Assembly (NCBI RefSeq): GCF_022179085.1
Contig: NZ_BPQE01000023.1
Coordinates: 124,001 to 188,000 of the forward strand
Direction of reading: 5' to 3'
DNA length: 64,000 nucleotides
Origin: Methylobacterium aerolatum
GTDB taxonomy: Bacteria > Pseudomonadota > Alphaproteobacteria > Rhizobiales > Beijerinckiaceae
The notes beneath the pieces are model-generated. The model made no database searches and was not told where the DNA came from. It saw only the letters and a list, made by a program, of their open reading frames with translations. Below, in pieces: positions 43,788-54,616 of the stretch (position 1 is the first letter of the stretch; every line of letters starts with the position of its first letter). The position numbers were made by a program, and so were the translations under genes.

Positions 43788-43838
43788 ATGCGCGCAATCC
43801 TTATTGTAGCGGTGGCGTCACCGACGGGGCGGCCTTAG
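43788..43838 (+). CDS. ilv leader peptide (16 aa)
   Basis: Encodes MRAILIVAVASPTGRP. Residues 4-8 are Ile-Leu-Ile-Val-Ala with another Val following: a run of the amino acids made by the downstream operon. Ribosome stalling at these codons when charged Ile/Leu/Val tRNA is scarce would alter folding of the following RNA. The ribosome-binding site is weak (GAGG about 12 bases upstream). It is too short for ordinary gene finding. Confidence 0.65.
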   Translation: MRAILIVAVASPTGRP

Positions 43839-43864
43839 TCAGGCCGCGATCCGGCTGGTGACGC
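43815..43864 (+). promoter_or_regulatory. attenuator hairpin preceding the terminator
   Basis: GCGTCACC (43815-43822), inside the leader-peptide coding region, pairs perfectly with GGTGACGC (43857-43864), with an inner CGGCC/GGCCG stem (43830-43834 with 43842-43846). A ribosome stalled on the Ile/Leu/Val codons would be placed next to this structure and could disturb it. Confidence 0.5.
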
Positions 43865-43868
43865 TTGC

Positions 43869-43891
43869 AGGGTCCCTCGGGACCCTTTTTT
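43869..43891 (+). terminator. intrinsic terminator of the ilv attenuator
   Basis: Perfect inverted repeat AGGGTCCC/GGGACCCT separated by two bases, followed directly by TTTTT. It lies 71 bases before the ilvB start codon, a clear premature terminator inside the leader. Confidence 0.85.
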
Positions 43892-43961
43892 GTTGCCTGC
43901 GACACGCGCATCGGTGAGAGGGACGGCCGGGGGAACCGGCCGAGAGGACGAGGAGACGGAC

Positions 43962-45737
43962 ATGGGCGGCGAGGTCATGACCGGGGCCGAAATGGTCATC
44001 CGGGCGTTCCAGGATCAGGGGGTGGACACCCTCTTCGGCTATCCCGGCGGCGCGGTGCTTCCGATCTACGATGCGCTGTTCCACCAGGAGTCGGTGAAGC
44101 ACATCCTCGTGCGCCACGAGCAGGGCGCCGTCCACGCCGCCGAGGGCTATGCGCGCTCCTCCGGCAAGGTCGGCTGCGTCCTCGTCACCTCGGGTCCCGG
44201 TGCCACCAACATCGTCACCGGCCTCACCGATGCGATGCTCGATTCGATCCCGCTGGTCTGCATCACCGGCCAGGTTCCCACGCACCTGATCGGCAGCGAT
44301 GCCTTCCAGGAGTGCGATACCGTCGGCATCACCCGGCACTGCACGAAGCACAACTACCTCGTGAAGTCGATCGACGACCTCCCGCGCATCCTGCACGAGG
44401 CCTTCTACGTCGCGAAGAACGGCCGTCCCGGCCCGGTCGTCGTCGATCTGCCGAAGGACATCCAGTTCGCCACCGGCCTGTACGAGCGGCCGACCTCGAA
44501 CCGCCACAAGACCTACAAGCCGGCGGTGAAGGGCGATGCCGAGCGCATCCGCGCGGCGGTGGAGCTGATGGCGGGCGCCCGGCGCCCGGTCTTCTACACC
44601 GGCGGCGGCGTCATCAACGCCGGCCCGGACGCGGCGCGCCTGCTGCGCGAGCTCGTGGCGGAGACCGGCTTCCCCATCACCTCCACGCTGATGGGGCTCG
44701 GCGCCTATCCGGGATCGGACGAGAAGTTCCTCGGCATGCTCGGCATGCACGGGACCTACGAGGCCAATCTCGCGATGCACGAGTGCGACGTGATGATCTG
44801 CGTCGGCGCGCGGTTCGATGACCGCATCACCGGTCGCCTCGACGCCTTCTCGCCCTTCTCGAAGAAGATCCACATCGACGTGGACGCCTCCTCGATCAAC
44901 AAGGTCGTGAAGGTCGATGTGGGGATCGTCGGCGATTGCGCCTACGTGCTCGCGGATATGCTGGAGGCATGGCGCGCCCTGCCGTCGCGCCCGCAGAAGT
45001 CGAACCTCGACGGCTGGTTCCAGAAGATCCAGGCCTGGAAGGCCCGCAACTGCCTCGCCTACTGGCCCTCGGGCACGATCATCAAGCCGCAATACGCGGT
45101 GCAGCGGCTCTATGAAGCCTGCAAGGACCGCAAGACCTTCGTCACCACGGAGGTCGGCCAGCACCAGATGTGGGCGGCGCAGTACTTCAAGTTCGAGGAG
45201 CCGAACCGCTGGATGACCTCCGGCGGCCTCGGCACCATGGGCTACGGCCTGCCGGCAGCCATCGGCACGCAACTCGCCAACCCGGACGGGCTCGTCGTCG
45301 ACATCGCCGGCGAAGCCTCTATCCTGATGAACATCCAGGAGCTGTCGACGGCGATCCAGTACCGCCTGCCGGTGAAGGTGTTCATCCTCAACAACGAGTA
45401 CATGGGCATGGTCCGCCAGTGGCAGGAGTTGCTGCACGGATCGCGCTACTCGCAGAGCTACTCGGAGAGCCTGCCGGATTTCGTGAAGCTCGCCGAGGCC
45501 TACGGGGCGAAGGGGATGCGCTGCGAGAAGCCCGGCGACCTCGACGCCGCCATCGCGGAGATGATCGACTACGACGGTCCGGTCCTGTTCGATTGCGTGG
45601 TCGACAAGACCGAGAACTGCTTCCCGATGATCCCCTCGGGCAAGGCGCACAACGAGATGCTCCTGTCCGATTACCTCGGTGAGACCGGCGTCGAGCTCGG
45701 CGACGTCATCTCCGAGGAAGGCAAGATGCTGGTCTGA
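43962..45737 (+). CDS. ilvB: acetolactate synthase large (catalytic) subunit
   Basis: A 591-residue ThDP enzyme (acetohydroxyacid synthase) that makes acetolactate and acetohydroxybutyrate for Val/Leu/Ile synthesis. The ThDP-activating Glu is E53 ([14 protein letters not shown]). The C-terminal ThDP/Mg motif reads [11 protein letters not shown]...NNEY, with Glu where many family members have Asp (GDAS/GDGS). The FAD-binding and herbicide-site segments ([20 protein letters not shown]) are complete. The start ATG follows GAGGACGAGGAG. Regulation is predicted by the attenuator upstream. ilvN follows 70 bases downstream. Confidence 0.95.
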   Translation: MGGEVMTGAEMVIRAFQDQGVDTLFGYPGGAVLPIYDALFHQESVKHILVRHEQGAVHAAEGYARSSGKVGCVLVTSGPGATNIVTGLTDAMLDSIPLVCITGQVPTHLIGSDAFQECDTVGITRHCTKHNYLVKSIDDLPRILHEAFYVAKNGRPGPVVVDLPKDIQFATGLYERPTSNRHKTYKPAVKGDAERIRAAVELMAGARRPVFYTGGGVINAGPDAARLLRELVAETGFPITSTLMGLGAYPGSDEKFLGMLGMHGTYEANLAMHECDVMICVGARFDDRITGRLDAFSPFSKKIHIDVDASSINKVVKVDVGIVGDCAYVLADMLEAWRALPSRPQKSNLDGWFQKIQAWKARNCLAYWPSGTIIKPQYAVQRLYEACKDRKTFVTTEVGQHQMWAAQYFKFEEPNRWMTSGGLGTMGYGLPAAIGTQLANPDGLVVDIAGEASILMNIQELSTAIQYRLPVKVFILNNEYMGMVRQWQELLHGSRYSQSYSESLPDFVKLAEAYGAKGMRCEKPGDLDAAIAEMIDYDGPVLFDCVVDKTENCFPMIPSGKAHNEMLLSDYLGETGVELGDVISEEGKMLV

Positions 45738-45807
45738 CGTGGATCCGCGGCCCAGCTGTAGCGCCGGGCCGCCGCCACTGCCGTACGACGACGAGGACTC
45801 CGCCCCG

Positions 45808-46350
45808 ATGAACGCGATGAACACCCATTACCCCGACCCCGTCCGCGTCGAGCCGGTGAACCGGCACACCCTGGCGGTGATCGTGGACAACGAGCCGGGC
45901 GTGCTCGCGCGCATCTCGGGCATGTTCTCGGGTCGGGGCTACAACATCGAGAGCCTGACCGTGTCGGAGACGGAGGAGGCCCGCCACATCTCGCGCATCA
46001 CCATCGTGACCACGGGCACGAACGCGGTGATCGACCAGATCAAGGCTCAGCTCGACCGTCTCGTCCCGGTGCACCGCGTGGTCGATCTCACCCTCCAGGG
46101 CGACGCCTTGGAGCGCGAGATCTGCCTCGTGAAGGTCCGGGGTGAAGGCGAGCACCGCAGCGAGGCCCTGCGCCTCGCCGCCGCCTTCGGCGCCAAGACC
46201 CTGGACGCGACGCTCAACTCCTTCGTCTTCGAGCTCACCGGCTCCACCGAGGAGATCGACCGGTTCGTGCGGCTCATGAGCGTCATCGGCCTCGTGGAGA
46301 TCTGCCGCACCGGCATCGCCGCCATCAGCCGCGGGGCGGAGCCGCTCTAG
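45808..46350 (+). CDS. ilvN: acetolactate synthase small (regulatory) subunit
   Basis: A 180-residue regulatory subunit. The N-terminal ACT domain reads TLAVIVDNEPGVLARISGMF with SGRGYNIESLTV, the valine-binding region. The second ferredoxin-like domain (EICLVKVRGEGEHRSEALRL) and C-terminus are complete. It confers feedback inhibition and increases catalysis by IlvB. It is co-oriented with ilvB; palindrome E begins six bases after its stop. Confidence 0.95.
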   Translation: MNAMNTHYPDPVRVEPVNRHTLAVIVDNEPGVLARISGMFSGRGYNIESLTVSETEEARHISRITIVTTGTNAVIDQIKAQLDRLVPVHRVVDLTLQGDALEREICLVKVRGEGEHRSEALRLAAAFGAKTLDATLNSFVFELTGSTEEIDRFVRLMSVIGLVEICRTGIAAISRGAEPL

Positions 46351-46355
46351 CCTGG

Positions 46356-46448
46356 GCGTCAGGGCGAGCATCGCGAAGTCATCCAGGGTGGTGGGACCCT
46401 TCATCCTGTGGCGGATCCCAGGATTGCTTCGCGCCACTCGTGATGACG
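46356..46448. repeat. dispersed imperfect palindrome, copy E
   Basis: Left arm GCGTCAGGGCGAGCATCGCG..., right arm CCAGGATTGCTTCGCGCCAC... ending TGATGACG. It begins six bases downstream of the ilvN stop. Confidence 0.75.
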
Positions 46449-46494
46449 GAGTCCGTTTCTCTGGCGACCTGCTCGAGCCCGAACTGGAAATCGC

Positions 46495-48295
<1,801 letters not shown>

Positions 48296-48335
48296 TCGAT
48301 CCGCGACGGCCGGCATCCCGGCCCGCGCGACATCC

Positions 48336-48370
48336 GGGCCGGTCTCCCCGCGGGGACCGGCCCTTTTCTT
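48336..48370 (+). terminator. intrinsic terminator after ilvC
   Basis: GGGCCGGTC (48336-48344) pairs with GACCGGCCC (48355-48363), with the inner bases partly pairing, followed by TTTTCTTT. A classic rho-independent terminator 41 bases after the ilvC stop. Confidence 0.88.
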
Positions 48371-48421
48371 TGCGCTTCGTCTCTGGAAAAAGCGGCCTCA
48401 ATCACAAAAAGGGAGAGGCGC

Positions 48422-49075
48422 TTGGATACGATCTACGGTGAGGCGCATCGGGCGCTGCAGGAGGATTTCGGGACGACGCGTCTCGCGGACTTCCTCGACA
48501 AGCACCACGTTCATCACGCCATCGACGATCAGGACCGCGCCTTCATTGAAACGCGGGACATGTTCTTCCTCTCGACGGTGGATGCGCAGGGCAACCCGAC
48601 CGTCTCGTACAAGGGCGGCCCCATCGGCGTGGTGAAGGTGCTCGGCGAGTCCGCGCTCGCCTTCCCGGGCTACGACGGCAACGGCATGTTCCTGTCGATG
48701 GGCAACATCACCGGGCAGGGCAAGGTCGGCCTGCTCTTCATCGATTTCGAGACGCCGCACCGCCTGCGCGTTCAGGGCACCGCTCGCTTGCTGAAGGATG
48801 ACCCGCTCCTCGCGGCCTTTCCCGAGGCGCAGTACATCGTCCGCGTCGAGGTCGAGTCGGTGTGGGTCAACTGCCCGCGCTACATCCATCGCTACACGAA
48901 GGTCGAGCAGAGCCGCTACGTCCCGAAGGACGGGGCCGAGACGCCGCTCGCCCAGTGGAAGCGGCTCGATTTCGTCCAGCCCGTCATCGCCGAGGATGAT
49001 CGGGCGCGGGTCGCCGCGCAGGGGGAGCTCGATCTGGAGAGCTACGGTGCGCTCGTCGCCCGGGGAGAGGCGTAG
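48422..49075 (+). CDS. pyridoxamine 5'-phosphate oxidase-family (FMN-binding split barrel) protein
   Basis: A 217-residue flavin-binding split-barrel protein (RDMFFLSTVDAQGNPTVSYK; GNGMFLSMGNITGQGKVGLL; then ESVWVNCPRYIHRY). It starts with TTG, supported by AAAGGGAGAG just upstream. It is probably FMN- or F420-type and redox-active, or a flavin/haem handling protein; the enzymatic role is not clear. It follows the ilvC terminator and is convergent with the methyltransferase gene across palindrome F. Confidence 0.82.
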   Translation: MDTIYGEAHRALQEDFGTTRLADFLDKHHVHHAIDDQDRAFIETRDMFFLSTVDAQGNPTVSYKGGPIGVVKVLGESALAFPGYDGNGMFLSMGNITGQGKVGLLFIDFETPHRLRVQGTARLLKDDPLLAAFPEAQYIVRVEVESVWVNCPRYIHRYTKVEQSRYVPKDGAETPLAQWKRLDFVQPVIAEDDRARVAAQGELDLESYGALVARGEA

Positions 49076-49098
49076 GGCGGTCCGGCTCCGGCGCCCAC

Positions 49099-49189
49099 CG
49101 TCATCGAAGGCCGAGAAGCGATCCCGGGACCCGCCACGTTCGGCGATATCCCTGGGTCGCGATGGCTTCGCCCTGCCCGCACCGACGGT
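49099..49189. repeat. dispersed imperfect palindrome, copy F
   Basis: Left arm CGTCATCGAAGGCCGAGAAG..., right arm TCGCGATGGCTTCGCCCTGC.... It fills the gap between two convergent stops (24 and 6 bases away). The centre CCGCCACGTTCGG matches that of copies A and C. Confidence 0.75.
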
Positions 49190-49195
49190 TCGGCG

Positions 49196-49981
49196 TCAGA
49201 GAGCCCGACGCGCCACGATGAACACCCGAGGGAAGGCCAGCAGCCGTCGTCCATCCGCGCGGGGAGGGTAGGCGGCGTCGATGGCCGCCTCGTAGGCCGC
49301 GAGGAAGCCGCCGCGCTGGTCGTCGTTCAGCGGATCGAGGAAGGGCCGCAGGCCGGTGGCGCTGACCAATGAGACGATGGCGGCCGCGTCCGCCATCCGA
49401 TGGTGGAAGGCGGTGCGCCACACGTCCACCTCCTCGGCCAACGCCGCCAGCACGTCGTAATAGCCCGTGGGGTCGAGCATCCGCCCAAGTCGCCCCGCTG
49501 CGGCGGGATCGCCGATGGCCGCCGCCCAGGGGCCGGAGCCCGCGACCTCCCTCATCAGGCGATGGCTCGGCTCGGCCAGATTGTCGGGCATCTGCACGGC
49601 GAGTACCCCGCCGGGGGCGAGAAGGCCGAAAAGGCGCGGCAGCAGGGTGGCGTGGTCCGGCAGCCATTGCAGCACGGCGTTGGCGTAGATCAGGTCGGGC
49701 GCGGTTTCCGGTACCCAGCTTCCGGCGTCGGCCTCCGCGAAGCGGAGATGCGGCAACCGTGCCCGCGCGCTCTCCAGCATCGCCGGGGAGGTGTCGAGCC
49801 CGATCACCTCCGCCTGCGGGTAGCGCGCGGCGATGAGCGCGGTGGAATTGCCCGGCCCGCAGCCGAGATCGACGGCGAGGCGCGGCGACTCCAGGGGAAC
49901 CCGGGCCAGGAGTTCCGCCGCCGGACGCGTGCGTTCGTCCTCGAAGACGGTGTAGAGGGCTGGGTTCCAGTCTGCCGACAC
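49196..49981 (-). CDS. tam: trans-aconitate 2-methyltransferase-like SAM methyltransferase
   Basis: A 261-residue class I methyltransferase. SAM motif I is [11 protein letters not shown] (37-47). The sequence matches Tam-type enzymes: start [48 protein letters not shown]. Tam esterifies trans-aconitate to protect aconitase. Translation starts at a GTG with GGGGAG upstream. It is followed 17 bases from the HAD gene on the same strand (HAD upstream), likely one transcript. Confidence 0.85.
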   Translation of the reverse strand: MSADWNPALYTVFEDERTRPAAELLARVPLESPRLAVDLGCGPGNSTALIAARYPQAEVIGLDTSPAMLESARARLPHLRFAEADAGSWVPETAPDLIYANAVLQWLPDHATLLPRLFGLLAPGGVLAVQMPDNLAEPSHRLMREVAGSGPWAAAIGDPAAAGRLGRMLDPTGYYDVLAALAEEVDVWRTAFHHRMADAAAIVSLVSATGLRPFLDPLNDDQRGGFLAAYEAAIDAAYPPRADGRRLLAFPRVFIVARRAL

Positions 49982-49998
49982 GCGATCTCCCCTTGGCT

Positions 49999-50703
49999 TC
50001 AGGGGCAACCGAGCCGGTCGGCAAGGTCGGACAGGTCCGAGGCGGTGTACGTCACCGGCACGCTGGGCGCAGTTTCTCCGCCCGCCGGGCCATGCTCGCG
50101 CGGCCGGGCGATGTGCGCGGTCGCGAGCCCGTGGCTCGCGGCGTGGCGGAGATCGTCCGAATGGGCGGCGACCATCATCGTCTCCGAGGCCGGGAAGCCG
50201 AAGGCGGCGACCGCGTCCCGGTAGAGGGCTGGCTTCGGCTTGTAGTCGCGGGAATAGCCCGCCCCGAGCACGGCGTCGAAGACGAGGCCGTTGCGGCGGG
50301 CGAGGTCCACCATCAGCCGGACCGGCCCGTTCGAGTTCGGCGCGAGCAGGAACCGGTTGCGCAGGCGGGCGAGGGCGGCGGGCACCTCCGGCCATGCGTC
50401 GAGCCGGTGCCACGCCAGGACGAGTTCCGCGCGGACGTCGTGCGGAACGTCATCGAGGCCGAACTCCGCCAGAACCCCCGGCAGCGATTCGGCGTGGAGC
50501 GTGTCGAGATCGACGTAGGCGCGCGCGCCCGAGCGCACGGTTTCCATCGACGGCTGGTAGCGGCCCCGCCAGGCGGAGGCGAAGGCCCCCGCGTCGAGGC
50601 CGGGCGCATAGGGCGCGAGGAGGCGGCTCGCCTCCCTCGCGACGCCGGACCGCCAGTCCATCAGCGTTCCGAAGACGTCGAAGACCAGCGCCCGCACGCC
50701 CAT
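49999..50703 (-). CDS. haloacid dehalogenase type II (HAD superfamily)
   Basis: A 234-residue HAD enzyme. The nucleophile D9 is in [14 protein letters not shown]; motif II is LLAPNSNGP, motif III the Lys of [12 protein letters not shown], and motif [12 protein letters not shown]. The DxFGTLxDW start and the spacing are those of (S)-2-haloacid dehalogenase type enzymes, but many such annotated proteins act on other substrates. It lies five bases downstream of trpS on the same strand. Confidence 0.85.
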   Translation of the reverse strand: MGVRALVFDVFGTLMDWRSGVAREASRLLAPYAPGLDAGAFASAWRGRYQPSMETVRSGARAYVDLDTLHAESLPGVLAEFGLDDVPHDVRAELVLAWHRLDAWPEVPAALARLRNRFLLAPNSNGPVRLMVDLARRNGLVFDAVLGAGYSRDYKPKPALYRDAVAAFGFPASETMMVAAHSDDLRHAASHGLATAHIARPREHGPAGGETAPSVPVTYTASDLSDLADRLGCP

Positions 50704-50707
50704 CGTG

Positions 50708-51757
50708 TCATCCCCGCCGCCGCCGCACGAAGCCGACGATATCCTTCGTCGCGTCCAGCGTCTCCTGCGCGATGGCCTCGGCGCGGGTGGCTCCGTCCGC
50801 CAGCACCGCCTCGATGTAAGCGGTGTCCGCCGACAGTCGCCGCATCTCCCCGGCGATGGGCGAGAGCTTGGAGACCGCGAGATCGGCGAGCGCGGGCTTG
50901 AAGGCGGAGAACTGGGCGCCGCCGAAATCCCGCAGGACGTCCTCGCGGCTCTGGTCGGCCAGCGCCGCGTAGAGACCCACGAGGTTGTCGGCCTCCGGGC
51001 GCTCCTTCAGCCCCGTGATCTCGGAGGGAAGCGGCTCCGGGTCGGTCTTCGCCCGCCGGATCTTCTGCGCGATCGTGTCGGCATCGTCGGTGAGATTGAT
51101 GCGCGAATTGTCCGAGGGATCGGACTTCGACATCTTCTTGGTGCCGTCGCGGAGCGACATCACCCGCGCCGCAGGGCCGCCGATGATCGGCTCGGTCACG
51201 GGAAAGAAGCCGCCCTCGTGGCCCTGCGCCGCGATGGAGGCGGCGAAATCGGTGTTGAACTTCTGCGCGATGTCGCGGGTCAGTTCGAGGTGCTGCTTCT
51301 GATCCTCGCCCACGGGCACATGGGTCGCCCGGTAGGCCAGGATGTCGGCGGCCATGAGCACGGGGTAATCGTAGAGGCCGATGGAGGCGTTCTCCCGGTC
51401 CTTGCCCGCCTTCTCCTTGAACTGGGTCATGCGGTTTAGCCAACCGAGGCGGGCGACACAGTTGAAGATCCAGGCGAGTTCGGCGTGCTGCGGCACCTGG
51501 CTCTGGTTGAAGACGATGGAGCGCTTCGGATCGATTCCGGCGGCGAGGAACGCGGCCGTCACCTCGCGGATCTGGCTGCGCAAGGCCTCGGGGTCCTGCC
51601 AGACGGTGATGGCGTGGAGATCGACGACGCAGTACAGGCACTGCGCCTCGCGCGCCTGCATCTCCACGAAGCGGCGGATCGCGCCGAGGTAGTTGCCGAG
51701 GTGCAGGTTTCCGGTCGGCTGAACGCCGGAGAACACCAATTCCTTGAACGCGGCCAT
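50708..51757 (-). CDS. trpS: tryptophanyl-tRNA synthetase
   Basis: A 349-residue class I synthetase. The HIGH-like motif is NLHLGNY (residues 17-23), the ATP motif KMSKS is at 208-212 and the tryptophan site QTQVP-like region reads [14 protein letters not shown]. The start ATG at 51757 is chosen because the upstream in-frame extension is arginine/proline-rich and lacks protein character. It charges tRNA(Trp); essential gene. It is upstream of the HAD gene in the same orientation. Confidence 0.94.
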   Translation of the reverse strand: MAAFKELVFSGVQPTGNLHLGNYLGAIRRFVEMQAREAQCLYCVVDLHAITVWQDPEALRSQIREVTAAFLAAGIDPKRSIVFNQSQVPQHAELAWIFNCVARLGWLNRMTQFKEKAGKDRENASIGLYDYPVLMAADILAYRATHVPVGEDQKQHLELTRDIAQKFNTDFAASIAAQGHEGGFFPVTEPIIGGPAARVMSLRDGTKKMSKSDPSDNSRINLTDDADTIAQKIRRAKTDPEPLPSEITGLKERPEADNLVGLYAALADQSREDVLRDFGGAQFSAFKPALADLAVSKLSPIAGEMRRLSADTAYIEAVLADGATRAEAIAQETLDATKDIVGFVRRRRG

Positions 51758-51869
51758 CGGCGCCGATCCTGAGCGAGAGGGGCCGGGGCGTCGCATCCTC
51801 ACGTCTCGCCTGCCGGGCGGCGGTTGGTTGCACCGCCGCCGCCGGGGGGTCAAGCGGCGTGACGCGACT

Positions 51870-52739
51870 TCAGGGTTCGCGCACCTCGCCCACGGCGCTG
51901 GGACAGAGATCGACGAGCACGCAGCGTCCGCAGGCGGGACGCCGGTGGTGGCAGACCTGCTGGCCGTGCATCATCAGGATTTCGTGGTTGTCGTAGAGGT
52001 CCTGCGCCGTCCAGTCGGCCGGCAGCTGGGCGAGCAACACCGCGTGAGCCGGCCCGAGGCCGACACGGGGGCCGATCAGCCCCAGGCGCCGCGCCACGCG
52101 GTGGTGATGGCTGTCGACGGGCAGCGCCCGCATCCGCAGCGACGAGAAGGACAGGACGGCCGCACTCGTCTTCGGACCGATTCCGGGGAAGGCTTCGAGC
52201 CAGCGCCGCGCCTCCTCAGGCGGGTGGTCGGCCAGGAAGTCAAGGCTGAGGTTCCCACCGGAGCGGGCCTTGATCCCCGACAGCAGGGTGCGGATGCGCG
52301 GCGCCTTCATCTCGGGCCACGTCACGCCCTGGATCGCCGCTTGGATCTCGTCGGTCCCGGCCTCCATCACCTCTTCCCAGGTCGGGAAACGGTGGCGCAA
52401 CGCCTTGAAGGCTTGGCCTGAGGCCGCGTTGCGGGTCCGGTGGGACAGGATCGCCGAGACAAGTTCGGAGAGGGGGTCGCGGTCGCTGAAATAGGCGATC
52501 GGGCATTTGAAGACGGTGCAGAGTCGCCCGTGCACCACCAGGGCGAGGCTGTCCCCCTCCCGCTCGCCCACGGGCGGTGGGCCTTCGACCACGGGGGGGT
52601 GCATGAGGTTGCGCGCCGCCAACATGCCCCGCAAATCTGACGAAGCTTCGCCGCGTTCCCGGACGGGACCGGCGGCGGCAAAATGTCTCCTGCCGCGCAG
52701 GGCGAGGCCGCGCAGGGCATTCCCGGGTCCGCCGTTCAT
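51870..52739 (-). CDS. HhH-GPD DNA glycosylase (endonuclease III-like) with 4Fe-4S cluster
   Basis: A 289-residue base-excision repair protein. The helix-hairpin-helix [13 protein letters not shown] contains the catalytic Lys (K190), the Asp follows at D209 ([14 protein letters not shown]), and the iron-sulphur cluster cysteines C263, C270, C273, C279 have the C-x6-C-x2-C-x5-C spacing. This is the Nth family, likely bifunctional (glycosylase and AP lyase). The N-terminus is extended by about 45 residues, partly proline-rich. The start codon overlaps the stop of the upstream GyrI-like gene (TGATG), so the two are translated together. Confidence 0.85.
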   Translation of the reverse strand: MNGGPGNALRGLALRGRRHFAAAGPVRERGEASSDLRGMLAARNLMHPPVVEGPPPVGEREGDSLALVVHGRLCTVFKCPIAYFSDRDPLSELVSAILSHRTRNAASGQAFKALRHRFPTWEEVMEAGTDEIQAAIQGVTWPEMKAPRIRTLLSGIKARSGGNLSLDFLADHPPEEARRWLEAFPGIGPKTSAAVLSFSSLRMRALPVDSHHHRVARRLGLIGPRVGLGPAHAVLLAQLPADWTAQDLYDNHEILMMHGQQVCHHRRPACGRCVLVDLCPSAVGEVREP

Positions 52740-53509
52740 CACTTCACCAGGGCGTAGATGTTCACGTCTAGGGCGTCGTCCGTGCCGTCCTTCAGGTCGG
52801 TCACATATTCCTCCATGAAGCGGTCCTGCACCACGATGTCCTTGGCATCGAGATAGGCCGTCAGGGTCTCGTAGGTGCCGTCGATCGACTCGTAGGACCC
52901 GTGGTGGGCGAAGCGCAGGGCCTTGCCCGCCGGAGTGGTGCCGAAGCGGAGCCCGTCGGCCGGGGCGGGCGGGGCGGGCGACGGCGCGGCGGCCACGGGG
53001 ATCATCGCCTCGAACTCGAAACCGTCGTCCTCCGTCTTGGTGAAGACGGAGAGGGGCCGGCCGGCCGGCTTGATTCCGTCCTTGGCGAGGTCCGCCTCGA
53101 TCTGCGCGAAGGCCTTGCGCAGGGCCGTTACGGCATCTTCCCATTTCGCCTTCCCCGGGAGGATCGCGGCGGGCTTGGCCGGCAGCGTCACCTCGTCCAC
53201 GTCGCCCGGCTCGCCCGGCTTGTCGGCCAGCGTCGGACGGTCCGGGCTCGCGGCGCCGGCCTGTCCCGCCGGGGGCGGGTTCACCGCCTGCTGCGGGGCC
53301 GGTGCCGCGCTCTTGTCGGGGTCGGCGGGAGGATTCGGCGCCGTGGTCGTCGGGAGCGGATTCGTCTGCGCGGGGGAGGGGGCCGTGGAGGTCGGCGGCT
53401 GCTGCGCCGCGACCGGCCACGCCAGCGGTCCCGCCAGGATGGCGCCGACGGCGAGGCGGAGACCGAGGGAGCCGAGAGCGCGGCGACGAAGGGCGGTGCG
53501 ACGGGTCAC
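52739..53509 (-). CDS. secreted/anchored protein with a GyrI-like ligand-binding domain
   Basis: A 256-residue protein. A GTG with GGAG seven bases upstream opens a good signal sequence (residues 1-35: TRRTALRRRALGSLGLRLAV, ending WPVAA). Residues 35-115 are a Pro/Ala/Thr-rich linker. Residues about 120-256 form a GyrI/SOUL-like beta-alpha domain (WEDAVTALRKAFAQIEADLA; GKALRFAHHGSYESIDGTYE; FMEEYVTDLKDGTDDALDVN). Such domains bind small hydrophobic or peptide ligands. A periplasmic placement with a long disordered linker is unusual for the family. Coupled to the downstream DNA glycosylase gene. Confidence 0.7.
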   Translation of the reverse strand: MTRRTALRRRALGSLGLRLAVGAILAGPLAWPVAAQQPPTSTAPSPAQTNPLPTTTAPNPPADPDKSAAPAPQQAVNPPPAGQAGAASPDRPTLADKPGEPGDVDEVTLPAKPAAILPGKAKWEDAVTALRKAFAQIEADLAKDGIKPAGRPLSVFTKTEDDGFEFEAMIPVAAAPSPAPPAPADGLRFGTTPAGKALRFAHHGSYESIDGTYETLTAYLDAKDIVVQDRFMEEYVTDLKDGTDDALDVNIYALVK

Positions 53510-53725
53510 GACGGTGCTCCGGAGACCCCGGCGACTCGATTGTCCGGGGCCGGCGCGTACCGTAATCGCGTTCCGCGCCCCTCGCGAGGGCGTCCGCGAT
53601 GACGGCCCGAGGTTGCGGCGAATTGGCAACGCACCGAGCCCCCTCGCGCCGGGCCGCGGGGTTTGCCATAAGCCCCCTTTCCCGAAGCCGACCCCGATCC
53701 CACCGGCTCATCCACGAGCGCAACC

Positions 53726-54616
53726 ATGAGTGCACTCGCCCATCGGCGTTTTCTGAAGATGCACGGCGCCGGCAACGCCATCGTCGTGCTCGACCTGCGG
53801 GGCAGCGCGATCCGCGTCTCGTCCGAGGAGGCGCGGGCCATCGCGGGCGATCCGGCGTCCAGCTTCGACCAGCTGATGGTCGTGCACGATCCCGCGAGCG
53901 CGGGCACCGACGCCTTCATGCGCATCTACAACACGGACGGATCCGAGTCGGGCGCCTGCGGCAACGGCACCCGCTGCGTCGCCTACGCCATGATGGACGA
54001 TCCGGTGATGGCCCGTCCGGCCGAGGGCGGGCGCCTTCTCTTGGAGACGAAGGCGGGCCGGGTCGGCGTGCGGCGGAACTCCGAGAAGTCCTTCACGGTG
54101 GATATGGGCCGCCCCCTCCTGAAGTGGGACGAGATCCCGCTAGCCGAGCCGTTCCCCGACACCCGCCGCATCGAACTGCAGGTCGGCCCCATCGATGCGC
54201 CGGTCCTGCACTCGCCCGGCGTCGTGAACATGGGCAATCCCCACGCGGTGTTCTTCGTGTCCGAGGATCCCGACACCTACGACCTCGCCCGGATCGGGCC
54301 GCTTCTGGAGAACCACCCGGTCTTTCCCGAGCGCGCGAACATCTCCGTGGCGCAGGTGCGCGGCCGGGAAGCGATCAAGCTCCGCGTCTGGGAGCGGGGC
54401 GCGGGCCTGACGTTGGCCTGCGGCACCGCCGCCTGCGCCACCGTGGTGGCCGCCTCGCGCCTGCGCATGATCGGCCGTCAGGCCACGGTGAGCCTGCCCG
54501 GCGGAAACCTCATCGTCGAGTGGCGCGCGGACGACCACGTCCTGATGACCGGTCCCGTCGCCCTCGTGGCCGAGGGCACGCTCTCGCCGGACCTGTTCGC
54601 CGGGCTCGGCGGATGA
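53726..54616 (+). CDS. dapF: diaminopimelate epimerase
   Basis: A 296-residue enzyme converting LL- to meso-diaminopimelate for lysine and peptidoglycan. The two catalytic cysteines are C78 ([10 protein letters not shown]) and C232 (TLACGTAAC), each in its normal motif. The usual N-terminal MHGLGND is MHGAGNA here. The overall length and other segments ([12 protein letters not shown]) fit. The last bases overlap the ATG of mtaB (ATGA). Confidence 0.94.
   Translation: MSALAHRRFLKMHGAGNAIVVLDLRGSAIRVSSEEARAIAGDPASSFDQLMVVHDPASAGTDAFMRIYNTDGSESGACGNGTRCVAYAMMDDPVMARPAEGGRLLLETKAGRVGVRRNSEKSFTVDMGRPLLKWDEIPLAEPFPDTRRIELQVGPIDAPVLHSPGVVNMGNPHAVFFVSEDPDTYDLARIGPLLENHPVFPERANISVAQVRGREAIKLRVWERGAGLTLACGTAACATVVAASRLRMIGRQATVSLPGGNLIVEWRADDHVLMTGPVALVAEGTLSPDLFAGLGG

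Noticed and set aside
43839-45824. 661-codon leftward frame opposite ilvB
   Set aside because: Shadow of ilvB; His/Arg/Asp/Gly-rich without recognisable motifs.
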